From JAAETI01 sp964195945 (lineage in GTDB: Bacteria > Actinomycetota > Acidimicrobiia > Spongiisociales > UBA5794), in the NCBI GenBank assembly GCA_964195945.1, contig CAXMRC010000037.1, forward strand, positions 1-64,000: 64,000 bases of DNA, written 5' to 3'. This document shows, in pieces, positions 25,920 through 34,245 of the stretch. Each line of letters opens with the position of its first letter. Position 1 is the first letter of the stretch. Under the pieces are notes generated by a model. It ran no database searches. It worked only from the letters and a program-made list of their open reading frames with translations, and had not been told where the DNA came from. The position numbers were made by a program, and so were the translations under genes.

Positions 25920-27137
25920 ATGCCGCAGCAACACATAGACCTCGCCGATAAAGAGTTCATCCAAGATCCATATCCAGTACTCAGCGAGCTTCGGGAGTCA
26001 GCGCCTGTCGTCCACGACGAGACTTCGGGCCTGTGGCTGGTGACCCGTCATGAGGACGTTCGCGCCTGCCTACGCGATCGCCGGCTTGGCCGCGTTTACG
26101 ACCACGTGGCATCAGCAGACGAGGTTGGGGCGCAACCAAGGGATCCACGCTGGGCAGCATTCTGGAAGGTCGAGAAACACTCTCTGCTGGAACTCGAGCC
26201 TCCCGACCACACGCGGCTCCGCCGACTTGTATCAAAAGCATTCACCGTCAGAGCGGTCGAGGATATGCGCAAGCCGGCGCAGGGCCTCGCCGCGGACCTC
26301 TTGCGTGGTGCCATGGAGCACGACCAGATCGACCTACTTGGCGAATTCAGCCAGCCATATTCGATCGGCATCATCACCTCGCTGCTCGGCGTCCCGGCTG
26401 AGGACTACCCGCATCTGCTCGACTGGTCACATCGCATGGTCAAGATGTACGAGCTGAACACGACCGATGAACAAGCCCAGGACGCAGCCAATGCCGCCGC
26501 CAGTTTTGATAGCTACGTACGCGGGATCATCCACTTCAATCGATCTGGTTCTCGTCGCGGGCTGATCGGAGAACTGGTCTATGCCGAAGTGGATGGCGAG
26601 CGCCTCACCGAGGAGGAGATCGTATCGACGGTCATCGTATTGCTCAACGCAGGCCACGAGGCAACCGTGAACACGATGGGCAACGGCATCACCGGTTTCA
26701 TGAAGAACCGCGACGAATGGCACAGAGTGGTTGACGGATGGGTCGCGCCCGCGGTGGCGATAGAGGAGATGCTCCGTTGGGATGCACCGTTACAACTTTT
26801 TGAGCGATGGGTGCTCGCCGACGATGTTGAGGTCGCAGGACAACGTTTCTCGTTCGGGGACAAGATCGGGATGCTGTTTGGATCGGCGAATCGAGACCCG
26901 CGTGTGTTCGACGACCCCGACCGATTCCTCGCGGATCGCCATGCGGCGAACCACATCGGATTTGGCGGTGGGACCCATCATTGTCTTGGCGCACCGCTGG
27001 CCCGTCTCGAGCTCGATGTCGCTCTCGGCGCGCTCATCGAGATCGCCCCGGAAATGGAACTCGTTGAAGAGCCGATAAGGCAGAACGCCTTCACCATCCA
27101 CGGCTACGAGTCGGTACCCGTCAGTCTCCGGCCTTAG
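25920..27137 (+). CDS. Cytochrome P450
   Basis: A 405-residue class I bacterial P450. The I-helix reads LLNAGHEATVNTMGNG (the family's A/G-G-x-E/D-T-type groove), the K-helix ExxR is in AIEEMLRWDAP, and the heme loop is HIGFGGGTHHCLGAPLARLE with the axial cysteine. LLELEPPDHTRLRRLVSKAFT is the C-helix region. It monooxygenates an unknown small molecule with electrons from a ferredoxin, none of which is adjacent. ATG 25920 is preferred because it follows GAGGGG, though at long spacing; a longer frame to 25884 is possible. Confidence 0.9.
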   Translation: MPQQHIDLADKEFIQDPYPVLSELRESAPVVHDETSGLWLVTRHEDVRACLRDRRLGRVYDHVASADEVGAQPRDPRWAAFWKVEKHSLLELEPPDHTRLRRLVSKAFTVRAVEDMRKPAQGLAADLLRGAMEHDQIDLLGEFSQPYSIGIITSLLGVPAEDYPHLLDWSHRMVKMYELNTTDEQAQDAANAAASFDSYVRGIIHFNRSGSRRGLIGELVYAEVDGERLTEEEIVSTVIVLLNAGHEATVNTMGNGITGFMKNRDEWHRVVDGWVAPAVAIEEMLRWDAPLQLFERWVLADDVEVAGQRFSFGDKIGMLFGSANRDPRVFDDPDRFLADRHAANHIGFGGGTHHCLGAPLARLELDVALGALIEIAPEMELVEEPIRQNAFTIHGYESVPVSLRP

Positions 27138-27140
27138 GGC

Positions 27141-28163
27141 CTATTCGAGTACGAGAAGGCCCTCATCCTGCAAAGCCGTGCGGAGTGTCTCTGCTTCGCC
27201 CTGCCGCACCGACACCGTGAGGACGCCGCCGCCGCCATGCGGCGCGTGCCGGAGTTGGAGATCTCGTACGTCGACTGCTGACGAACCAAAAGCCCTGCCG
27301 ACACGGGCCAGCTCGCCTGGTTCATCTGCGAGAGCTACCCGAACTGCGACGGCAGGGGGTGCAAGACTGCGGCGAATCTGCTGACCGCGGGTGAGAAAAG
27401 CCTGGATGACATCGACGTCACCATCCCGCAGCGCGGCGGCGACTCGGTCAAGACGCTGCCGGAAATCTTCGATAGCGCCGATGACGTCCTCACGATTGAT
27501 CGCGAGGAGGTCGATCCAGATCGCCGGTTCCGATGCGGCAACACGAGTGAGATCGCGGAAGCTTCCCGCCGCCAGATCAAGGGCGTTCGTACGATCAGCG
27601 GCCTCGTTGACAAGCGCAGTCGCCAAAACCTGAGGCAGATGGCTGATCATCGCTACCGCCGCATCATGTTCAGCCGCCGTCATTCGGATCGGGCGGCCAC
27701 CGAGCTGCTCCAGTACAGCTTCAACTTCCACGAGGTCGGATTCTGTGGTGTTGTCGGTCACGACTACCCACGTGGCACCGCGGAATAGCGAAGGCGACGC
27801 CCCCTGGGGACCCTGCATCTCGCGCCCGGCCATGGGGTGGGTTCCGACAAAACGGGAGGGGCCAGCAGCAGCAACAATCGCAGACTTCACTCCGGCGACA
27901 TCAATAACTAGAGCACCGGTCTCCATTGTCGAGAGCTGCTCGACAATTGCTAGGGGCGGCCCGGCCATAACGATGAGGTCGGGTTCTGACGACAGTAGTG
28001 CCTCGAACGAAGCAACCTGATGTTGGACGGCCCCGGCAAGGTGAGCCGCCGCCAAAACATCACTGTCTGGATCCCATCCGCTCACCGTCCAACCCGCCCG
28101 GGACAACCCGAGTCCGATGGAAGCGCCGATCAGCCCGGTGCCGGAAATCGCTAATGCTCGCAT
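27141..28163 (-). CDS. tyrA: Prephenate dehydrogenase with C-terminal ACT domain
   Basis: A 340-residue enzyme converting prephenate to 4-hydroxyphenylpyruvate for tyrosine. The N-terminal Rossmann motif ISGTGLIGASIGLGLSRAG binds NAD(P)+, GTHPMAGREMQGPQGASPSL carries the active-site histidine and substrate arginine, and SHLPQVLATALVNEA is the dimer-helix motif. Residues about 270-340 (VRVALADEPGELARVGRAFG) form an ACT domain, which suggests feedback regulation by tyrosine or another amino acid. It directly follows aroF with no gap, so the two form an aromatic-amino-acid operon. Confidence 0.85.
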   Translation of the reverse strand: MRALAISGTGLIGASIGLGLSRAGWTVSGWDPDSDVLAAAHLAGAVQHQVASFEALLSSEPDLIVMAGPPLAIVEQLSTMETGALVIDVAGVKSAIVAAAGPSRFVGTHPMAGREMQGPQGASPSLFRGATWVVVTDNTTESDLVEVEAVLEQLGGRPIRMTAAEHDAAVAMISHLPQVLATALVNEAADRTNALDLAAGSFRDLTRVAASEPAIWIDLLAINREDVIGAIEDFRQRLDRVAAALRDGDVDVIQAFLTRGQQIRRSLAPPAVAVRVALADEPGELARVGRAFGSSAVDVRDLQLRHAPHGGGGVLTVSVRQGEAETLRTALQDEGLLVLE

Positions 28164-29204
28164 CTACGTGAACGAGTCCATGACGGACCGCAGGGCGCGC
28201 ACCTGGTCCATTAGATCGGCGAACTCGCCAGGAAGAATTGCCTGCGGACCATCGACAAGAGCGGTCTCGGGGGCGGGATGCACATCAACCATGAAACCGT
28301 CCGCGCCGGAAGCAACTGCGATCCGGGTCAGCGGTGCGACAAGACTCCGCCTGCCGCCTGAATGGGAAGGGTCAACGATCACAGGCAGATGAGACAATTC
28401 TTTGAGGACCGGAACAGCGGAAATGTCGAGAGTGTTACGAGTCGCCGTCTCGAAGGTCCGAATCCCACGCTCACACATGATGACATCGTGGTTGCCTTCT
28501 TTGTAAATGTACTCCGCGGCATTGAGCCACTCCTCGATTGTTGCCGTCAGGCCCCGCTTCAGCATTACCGGCTTGTCCTGGCGACCGAGCTCCGACAGAA
28601 GTGTGAAGTTGGCCATATTGCGGGTGCCGACTCGAATCAGATCGGCATAGCCACTGACGAGTTCGACATCACGAGGGTCGACTGCCTCGGCCACAAACGG
28701 AAGGCCGAATTCGTCACGGGCTTCCGCCATAAGCTCAAGTCCCTTTTCCGCTAGGCCCTGGAACGAATACGGTGACGTTCGCGGCTTAAATGCATCGCCG
28801 CGCAGAATGGTTGCGCCGGCTTTGGCGACCGCTTCGGCCGAAGCGAAAAGCTGGTCTCGAGTCTCAACAGCGCACGGGCCGGCGATGGCCACAAAATGGC
28901 CGCCACCGACGGGGACTCCTCCGACATCGACCACAGTGTCTTCGCTTTGGAAATCGCGGCTGACGAACTTGAACGGCTTGAGAACGGGCACTGCCCGTTC
29001 GACTCCTGGGAATGCTTCCCAAGGCAGTTGCTGAATAGCGTTTCGGTCGCCGACAGCACCTATGACGGTGCGTTGTTTTCCTTCGGATACGTGTGCTTCT
29101 GCGCCTATTGCCTCAAGACGCTCGACTACGTTGGCGACATCCTCGGGAGAAGCCTCCTTCGTCATGACGATGATCAAGGATTCATCCCCTTTTGTGGATT
29201 TCAT
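28164..29204 (-). CDS. aroF: DAHP synthase (type I, AroF-like)
   Basis: A 346-residue 3-deoxy-7-phosphoheptulonate synthase, the first step of the shikimate pathway, joining PEP and erythrose 4-phosphate. Residues 10-75 resemble an ACT-like regulatory module (IIVMTKEASPEDVANVVERL). The catalytic barrel shows VAIAGPCAVETRDQL, LRGDAFKPRTSPYSFQG, IRVGTRNMANFTLL, VMLKRGLTATIEEWLNAAEY and LPVIVDPSHSGGRRSLV, with the metal-binding Cys, His, Glu and Asp expected of the family. GGAGAG seven bases before ATG 29204 supports the start. The next gene is tyrA, so flux and regulation are likely coupled. Confidence 0.93.
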   Translation of the reverse strand: MKSTKGDESLIIVMTKEASPEDVANVVERLEAIGAEAHVSEGKQRTVIGAVGDRNAIQQLPWEAFPGVERAVPVLKPFKFVSRDFQSEDTVVDVGGVPVGGGHFVAIAGPCAVETRDQLFASAEAVAKAGATILRGDAFKPRTSPYSFQGLAEKGLELMAEARDEFGLPFVAEAVDPRDVELVSGYADLIRVGTRNMANFTLLSELGRQDKPVMLKRGLTATIEEWLNAAEYIYKEGNHDVIMCERGIRTFETATRNTLDISAVPVLKELSHLPVIVDPSHSGGRRSLVAPLTRIAVASGADGFMVDVHPAPETALVDGPQAILPGEFADLMDQVRALRSVMDSFT

Positions 29205-29341
29205 AGATCTCTCCGGCGTGGTGACTGTGTGAAAGTAGCCGTATTAGCCATGGTAGGAGCCTGGGGGGCGACCCGGGCGCAGCACTCACCCGTCGGTAGC
29301 CGGCGTACCTCGACTCTCCTCTCGTTAGGCTTGACCGGTAT

Positions 29342-30289
29342 ATGCGGCGAATCCTTGTCACTGGGGCAGCTACCTGGACCGGCGGCCATCTCATCAAAGA
29401 GCTAGAAGGTCGTTCGGATGTCGAGGTATTCGCTGTGGACGAAGTCCCGGCTCGAATCGAGCTCGAGACCGATGTCCACATGTTCGAACTCGATCATCCC
29501 GAGTTCGCCCATTTCGTGATCGATATCGAACCGGATGCTGTCGTGCACCTGCAAACGGTAGATCGGTCCGCACTCCTCGGTGGCCGGCGTGCTCACGACG
29601 AAGCTGTGGTCGGGGCGCAAGCTCTCTTTGGTGCCATCAGACGATGCTCCGCAATCAAGCACGTGATCGTTAAGTCCGACATCTGTATATACGGGATGGG
29701 ACCACGGAATCCTTCCGTGGTTGCTGAAGATGCCCAACTCGATGGCAATAGGAGCAGGTATGCGAAGGACCTCAGAGCAGTCGAGAGCTATGTCGTCGAG
29801 ACAACGAAGTTCAGAGACGACACCGTTTTCACGGTGCTGCGCTTTGCGCCGATTTTCGGACCGGACGTCACAAATCCGTTGAGCCGGTATCTGCGCCTGC
29901 CCCTTGTACCGACACGGCTCGGGTATGACCCGCGACTGCAACTGATCTCGGGCTCGGATGCCATAGGCGCCCTTGAACATTCTCTCGCCAACCCTGTACA
30001 AGGAATGTTCAATGTGGCGGCGCCTGGTCAGCTGTACCTTTCGCGAATTCTTCGGCTGGGAAAGAGAGTTGGCCAGCCGCTTCCCCGCGGTGCCTACAAC
30101 ATTGCCGTTAAGGGAATGAGCCGCGTCGACCTTCATCTTCCTGATCACATCAAGCATCTCGTGCACCAAGGTCTTATTGTCGACACGCGGCACATGCGTG
30201 ACATCCTTGGTTTCGAGCCTCGGCAGAGCTTACGCCAGACGGTCCTTTCTGGGTACGGTCTCGTTTCCCGCCGATCGGATCCGCAATGA
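29342..30289 (+). CDS. NAD-dependent epimerase/dehydratase-like protein
   Basis: A 315-residue extended short-chain dehydrogenase. RILVTGAATWTGGHLIKELE is the nucleotide-binding motif, and EPDAVVHLQTVDRSALLGG the family's central strand; the catalytic Tyr/Lys pair is in SRYAKDLRAVESYV. GPDVTNPLSRYLRLPLVPTR is the substrate-side stretch. The layout is like GalE-type proteins, though the substrate is unknown. The stop overlaps the acyltransferase start by 4 bases. This pair matches the order of Rv0501/Rv0502 in mycobacteria, suggesting a conserved envelope-lipid or sugar role. Confidence 0.75.
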   Translation: MRRILVTGAATWTGGHLIKELEGRSDVEVFAVDEVPARIELETDVHMFELDHPEFAHFVIDIEPDAVVHLQTVDRSALLGGRRAHDEAVVGAQALFGAIRRCSAIKHVIVKSDICIYGMGPRNPSVVAEDAQLDGNRSRYAKDLRAVESYVVETTKFRDDTVFTVLRFAPIFGPDVTNPLSRYLRLPLVPTRLGYDPRLQLISGSDAIGALEHSLANPVQGMFNVAAPGQLYLSRILRLGKRVGQPLPRGAYNIAVKGMSRVDLHLPDHIKHLVHQGLIVDTRHMRDILGFEPRQSLRQTVLSGYGLVSRRSDPQ

Positions 30290-31449
30290 GCGTCCCTCTT
30301 CACGAATTGACCAAGAAACAACTTCTCGATCTTGCACGCCGCGATCAGATCAGGGGCCGGTCTCGCATGACCAAAGCCGAACTGGTCGCAGCTATCGAGT
30401 CGGCCGCACCGAAGGGCTCGGCTCACGGCCCCCACAGGGTCTCATACGATGCGGCAGCCAGGCGGGCAATCCTGGCGGCACGGCTGGACTCCTTCATCGA
30501 TCACAGACAATCGTGCAATTGGCGGAGCATCGAGGGACACCCTTGTGGGCTTCCGATCGTTAAGACCCGGCAACGGTGCTCGTTGCACGGCGGTATCGAC
30601 AGCACCGATGTGGCCATACCGGCAACCGGCAGACTCGGTTTCGACACCTGGCCAACGCTGCTCCGCCATGTCTGGCTGGCCTCGTATGACATCGACCCCA
30701 TTGGGTTGGATCCTGTGATCGCTGAGATGACCTGGCATCTGGCCAACTATCTCTACTTCGAGTACTTCCGGGTGGAGGTCGAGGGCGTCGAGAATCTACC
30801 GACCGAGGGCGGTGCGCTGCTGGCAGCGAACCACGGCGGCGCGGCGCTGCCATACGACGCCATGATGCTGACGTTGGCCGTCACCAACGAGATGCCTATC
30901 CCCCGCCGCCCCCGCGTAATGGCCACCGAGGTCTTCAACGCAACACCGACGATCTCCCATTTGTACCGGAAAGTCGGTGGTGTCTACGCATCCCGCGCCG
31001 ACGCTTCCTATTTGCTCGAAGAGGGCCATATGGTCGGTGTGTTCCCCGAGGGCGTTAGAGCGTTCCAGAAGCCTTTCTCCCAGGCCTACCAAGTACAACG
31101 GTTCGGGCGTGGCGGATTCCTCACGATGGCAGAACGACACGGGGCACCCGTTGTCCCGGTCGCGATCGTCGGCTCGGATGAGGTCCATCCTGCATTGTTC
31201 TCTTCGCAGCTTCTCGCCCGTTTCGTGAGATTGGTCTGGCCCTCGCAGCGAGTCGAAGAGATGGCCGTATACCTCAATCTGATTCCACTACCGATTCGAT
31301 GGCGAGTGCGCTTCCTCGAACCGATCCAGCCAACCCATCCGGGCACGGATCCAGATCCCCTTGAAATGCTGGAGAGAACCGAAGAAATCCGCTCTCTGAT
31401 CCAGACGAATCTTGGCGAAATGCTGACCAGACGCGGTTCCGCCATTTAG
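30286..31449 (+). CDS. Acyltransferase with N-terminal Rho_N domain and zinc-like motif
   Basis: A 387-residue three-part protein. Residues 1-40 (LHELTKKQLLDLARRDQIRG and RMTKAELVAAIES) form a Rho N-terminal/SAP-like helical domain. Residues about 70-100 hold C-x9-C-x10-C-x2-H (CNW..., PCG..., RCSLHGG), a zinc-binding layout seen in phage-type CxxHGG proteins. Residues 150-387 are an acylglycerol-phosphate-type acyltransferase with GGALLAANHGGAALPYDAMM, YLLEEGHMVGVFPEGVRAFQ, QRFGRGGFLTMAERHGAPV and VVPVAIVGSDEVHP. The acyltransferase part is clear; the N-terminal nucleic-acid-type modules are unusual on a lipid enzyme. It is coupled to the epimerase. Confidence 0.8.
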   Translation: MSVPLHELTKKQLLDLARRDQIRGRSRMTKAELVAAIESAAPKGSAHGPHRVSYDAAARRAILAARLDSFIDHRQSCNWRSIEGHPCGLPIVKTRQRCSLHGGIDSTDVAIPATGRLGFDTWPTLLRHVWLASYDIDPIGLDPVIAEMTWHLANYLYFEYFRVEVEGVENLPTEGGALLAANHGGAALPYDAMMLTLAVTNEMPIPRRPRVMATEVFNATPTISHLYRKVGGVYASRADASYLLEEGHMVGVFPEGVRAFQKPFSQAYQVQRFGRGGFLTMAERHGAPVVPVAIVGSDEVHPALFSSQLLARFVRLVWPSQRVEEMAVYLNLIPLPIRWRVRFLEPIQPTHPGTDPDPLEMLERTEEIRSLIQTNLGEMLTRRGSAI

Positions 31450-31485
31450 GGAATTCTCGGGAGGGCGCTAGCAGCTAGCTAACGC

Positions 31486-31520
31486 TTGCAATAGTTAGCA
31501 CAGTGCGATATTGTGCTAAC
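31486..31520 (+). promoter_or_regulatory. Promoter with overlapping operator; leaderless start
   Basis: TTGCAA (31486-31491), 17 bases, then TATTGT (31509-31514) make a plausible promoter whose start point would fall at or next to the ATG at 31522, so the message is probably leaderless. GTTAGCACA (31494-31502) and TGTGCTAAC (31512-31520) are exact inverted arms across the spacer and -10, a site where the encoded XRE regulator could repress itself. Another GCTAAC lies at about 31478-31483. Confidence 0.5.
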
Positions 31521-31521
31521 T

Positions 31522-31863
31522 ATGAAGCAGATCGGTGACCTCGGCCAATACATCCGACAGCAACGCGAGCGAAGCGCAATGTCGCTCCGCAAGCTTGCAG
31601 AAACCGCCGGGATCTCCAACCCATATCTAAGCCAGATCGAGCGAGGCCTCCGTAAGCCATCGGCTGAGATTCTCAAGTCGCTGGCACGGGCGCTCTCAAT
31701 CTCGGCCGAGACGCTCTACGAGCGTGCAGGTCTGCTTGACGAGGTCGGAATGAGACGAGATGTCCCCGAAGCGATCGCCGTCGACGAGACACTCACCAAA
31801 ACCCAAAAGGTCGCGCTGCTTGAGGTTTACAACAGCTTCATCAGCCAGGAAAACAAGGAGTAG
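31522..31863 (+). CDS. XRE-family transcriptional regulator
   Basis: A 113-residue regulator whose first 65 residues form a Cro/CI-type helix-turn-helix (LGQYIRQQRERSAMSLRKLA, AGISNPYLSQIERGLRKPS, AEILKSLARALSISAETLYE), followed by a helical tail with DETLTKTQKVALLEVYNSF. An upstream in-frame GTG (31513) is possible, but it lies inside the palindrome and the -10. It is two bases upstream of the HbhA-like gene. The same order of small XRE regulator then hbhA is known from mycobacteria (Rv0474/Rv0475), so it likely controls the lysine-rich protein and itself. Confidence 0.8.
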   Translation: MKQIGDLGQYIRQQRERSAMSLRKLAETAGISNPYLSQIERGLRKPSAEILKSLARALSISAETLYERAGLLDEVGMRRDVPEAIAVDETLTKTQKVALLEVYNSFISQENKE

Positions 31864-31865
31864 CA

Positions 31866-32351
31866 ATGGATCTCAAAGCCCCCAAAGATATGGCGAAGAA
31901 GACAGCCTTTGTGGCCGTCGGCGCCCCGGTCGTAGTGGCTCGCAAGGTCAAGGACTTCGGAACCAAGATGATGTCCGATGCCCAGACCCAACTTGACTCA
32001 TACGCCACAGAAGGCGAGAAGGTCACAAAGCAAATCAAGGACCGAAACGTTGTTGAGGAGCTCGAGCATCGGATGAACATCGACAAGGTCCAGGACCGCG
32101 TCGAGCAGCTCCGCGATCAGCTCGAGAACACCCTGAGCAACTGGCGCGAGTCGTTCACCCCGGCCGCGGAAGAGGCCGCCAAGAAGACCGCAGCTGTTAA
32201 GCCGGCACCCAAGAAGACACCCGTCACCAAGGCAGCGGCCAAGAAGGCACCCGCCAAGAAGACCGCTCCCAAGAAGGCACCTGCCGCCAAAGCGGCCGCC
32301 AAGAAGACGCCAGCGAAGAAGGCTCCGGCCAAAGTAGCTGCCAGCAAGTAA
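31866..32351 (+). CDS. HbhA-like coiled-coil protein with lysine-rich tail
   Basis: A 161-residue protein in two parts. Residues 1-95 are helical and charged, with KKTAFVAVGAPVVVARKVKD near the start and VVEELEHRMNIDKVQDRVEQ, a coiled-coil pattern. Residues 100-161 are a low-complexity tail of repeated KKxPAKK/KAAAKK units. This is the design of mycobacterial heparin-binding haemagglutinin and of histone H1-like nucleoid proteins. Synteny with an XRE regulator favours HbhA, a surface-associated protein; DNA binding by the basic tail is also plausible. No signal peptide is visible. A strong terminator follows. Confidence 0.6.
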   Translation: MDLKAPKDMAKKTAFVAVGAPVVVARKVKDFGTKMMSDAQTQLDSYATEGEKVTKQIKDRNVVEELEHRMNIDKVQDRVEQLRDQLENTLSNWRESFTPAAEEAAKKTAAVKPAPKKTPVTKAAAKKAPAKKTAPKKAPAAKAAAKKTPAKKAPAKVAASK

Positions 32352-32434
32352 CAACAGGACTGGCCGGGAAGACAGACTTCCCAGAAGACTGACGAAGCTC
32401 TCCCTCCCTTCCTGCTTCGCTTCCCCGGCCACAA

Positions 32435-32467
32435 GAAACCCCCGGCGCCGTTGGCGCCGGGGGTTTC
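32435..32467. terminator. Strong bidirectional hairpin terminator
   Basis: GAAACCCCCGGCGCC (32435-32449), loop GTT, then GGCGCCGGGGGTTTC (32453-32467) is a perfect 15-base stem with A-rich and T-rich ends. It lies between the convergent HbhA-like and DUF4332 genes and probably ends both transcripts. Confidence 0.85.
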
Positions 32468-32490
32468 GTTACATCTAACGCGACGTACCG

Positions 32491-32895
32491 CTAATACGTG
32501 ACGATCGTGTCGAGTTCTCCTGCATGCTCCACCCAACGCTGCACCATCGTCTCGGTCGGCAAGCGTCGCACCAACAGGCTCTTGGTGTTGATAGCCACCA
32601 TCGCGATAAGCAGATTCGTCGGATTGCGACGTCGCAACTCTTTGACCGTGTCGACTCCCGCGGCTTCGAGAAGATCTGAATACTCCTCTCCAACACCACG
32701 GACTCGCATCAGGTCCGCACGGTTTACCCACTCAAGTATCAGTTTCCCGCTGATACCGGTGGACGCGGCGACATCGCGGCGACCTTTGCGTGTAGAACCC
32801 TTCTTGAGGAGCGCCTCAACAGTTCGCAGCCTCGCCTTGCGAAGGCTCGTCGCCTGCTTGTGGCCGATCCCCTCGATCGTATCGATCGAAGCCAT
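32491..32895 (-). CDS. DUF4332 helix-hairpin-helix protein
   Basis: A 134-residue protein of the DUF4332 type. It has two helix-hairpin-helix-like units: IEGIGHKQATSLRKARLRTV near the start and RVRGVGEEYSDLLEAAGVDT in the middle, joined by the conserved ISGKLILEWVNRADLMRVRG segment. The DUF's end, REWVEHAGELDTIVTY-like, is here QRWVEHAGELDTIVTY. ATG 32895 follows AAGGACGGG and is preferred over a TTG five codons earlier. The role is unknown; such modules commonly bind DNA non-specifically. It converges on the HbhA-like gene across the shared terminator. Confidence 0.8.
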   Translation of the reverse strand: MASIDTIEGIGHKQATSLRKARLRTVEALLKKGSTRKGRRDVAASTGISGKLILEWVNRADLMRVRGVGEEYSDLLEAAGVDTVKELRRRNPTNLLIAMVAINTKSLLVRRLPTETMVQRWVEHAGELDTIVTY

Positions 32896-33053
32896 ACCCG
32901 TCCTTCCCAATCAACTCTTCAGCAGTGCGCTGGGCCCCTCAACCGCAAGACAGCACCGAGTCCAGAGACTACTGACTCTGTAGCACCGATTGCCAGACGG
33001 AATAGCCAACCCCTCGATGGCGCGGCACTACAGCCCTTGCAGGCCTGCCTCCA

Positions 33054-33650
33054 TCAGCGACTCGATTCGACGTCAACGAGATCGTCTGCTGTCAACACAC
33101 GCTTCCCGGGAAGACGATCGAACCAGACTTCCTCAACCCAATCCGGATGGGTCGCCAAAATCTGATCGAAAACCGAGGCGCCCTCCATGCTGATGAGACG
33201 TGGCCACAACATTTCGCCGATAACAGCAGGGTGGCCGACTGCATACCGGTACTTCGGAACGACCGCCGGTTTGTGACCTTCACGATGGTTCTCGATGAGC
33301 CGGGCAACCTCATCTTTTCTGGTCCCCGGATAGTCCGCATGCGTCAGGACGACGGTGTCGTATTGATCGAGCCGATAGAGGGTGTCGATGCCGACTCGAA
33401 GTGCGGCCGCCTCCCCTTCCGTCCACTCGAGATCGATAACGATAATGGCGTCACCAAGGTCTGCCCTGTCCACGATTTCTTCGGCGTTGGGTCCCAGCAC
33501 GACGATGACGGTGTCGACCGGCCACTCGTTGACCTCGGCAACTACATGCTCGATGAGCGTCGAACCCCGGAACGGCGCCAGATGCTTGGGACCAATGAAA
33601 CCTGATCCAACATCGGCGGCGAGCACCATTGCCGCGACCTTCACCTGCAA
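33054..33650 (-). CDS. Nucleotidyltransferase-like protein (MobA/MocA type)
   Basis: A 198-residue protein with the layout of the small NTP-transferase group. VAAMVLAADVGSGFIGPKHL stands where family members have LAAGxGxRMGxxK, so the loop keeps the lysine but loses the usual glycines. STLIEHVVAEVNEWPVDTVI and VVLGPNAEEIVDRAD are the next family blocks; TVVLTHADYPGTRKDEVARL carries the metal Asp, and VGHPAVIGEMLWPRLISMEG the later contact region. MocA/MobA relatives transfer CMP or GMP to molybdopterin, but no mo-cofactor gene is near; the substrate is uncertain. Confidence 0.55.
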   Translation of the reverse strand: MQVKVAAMVLAADVGSGFIGPKHLAPFRGSTLIEHVVAEVNEWPVDTVIVVLGPNAEEIVDRADLGDAIIVIDLEWTEGEAAALRVGIDTLYRLDQYDTVVLTHADYPGTRKDEVARLIENHREGHKPAVVPKYRYAVGHPAVIGEMLWPRLISMEGASVFDQILATHPDWVEEVWFDRLPGKRVLTADDLVDVESSR

Positions 33651-33729
33651 GCCTCCTTAGAACGAGAGGTCACGCTAGTCGTCCCCCGGCCGACTCCAGC
33701 CACATGCGGCTTACTCAGGTAGAGCCGGC

Positions 33730-34245
33730 CTACGCGCTCTTTGCGTTGCCCTTGTTCTTGCGGCTCGCTCCCCGCAACACCTTGCGTCCACTCATCCGTG
33801 CCCACCACAGATAAACCGCCCCTGCAGTCAGCACGATCGAAGAAGCTGCCTGATACCAAGTGTCCCATTTGTACTCATGGATCGACCACGAATACAGGAA
33901 ACCGATAGCTCCCATCGTGATTTGAGCAGCTCCGGCAGTCACGAATACGCCCCGCCCCTCTGGACGTGCGAGAACAGCGATGGCAGTAACGGACCACGCC
34001 AACAGGACCGCTCCGACCCAGCGCAGTCCCCCGAGTTGGTCCGCAACGGTCGGGTCAAGGCCGATTACATCGAAGTACGCAACTGGAAAGATCACAAGCG
34101 GAAGAGCAAAGGCCAAATTCACAAAGACATAGACAACAAGGGCAGTCGTCAGGGTTGTCGCCGGATCACGGGTCTTGCGAACCGCCTTTGCGTCGGCCAC
34201 CTGTTCCTGGGGGAATGACTCCATTGGATCCGGTTGATCGCTCAC
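33730..34245 (-). CDS. Four-helix membrane protein of the clpS operon
   Basis: A 171-residue protein with a charged N-terminal tail of about 30 residues and four hydrophobic helices near 32-53, 75-93, 100-118 and 130-150, ending in a basic tail (RMSGRKVLRGASRKNKGNAK). I do not recognise a family with a known role. Its start overlaps the DUF2017 stop by 4 bases, so it is the last gene of the HTH-clpS-DUF2017 operon. Confidence 0.65.
   Translation of the reverse strand: MSDQPDPMESFPQEQVADAKAVRKTRDPATTLTTALVVYVFVNLAFALPLVIFPVAYFDVIGLDPTVADQLGGLRWVGAVLLAWSVTAIAVLARPEGRGVFVTAGAAQITMGAIGFLYSWSIHEYKWDTWYQAASSIVLTAGAVYLWWARMSGRKVLRGASRKNKGNAKSA

Noticed and set aside
31866..32351. Histone H1-like nucleoid protein
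   Set aside because: Not excluded, but the coiled-coil half and the adjacent XRE gene match HbhA better.
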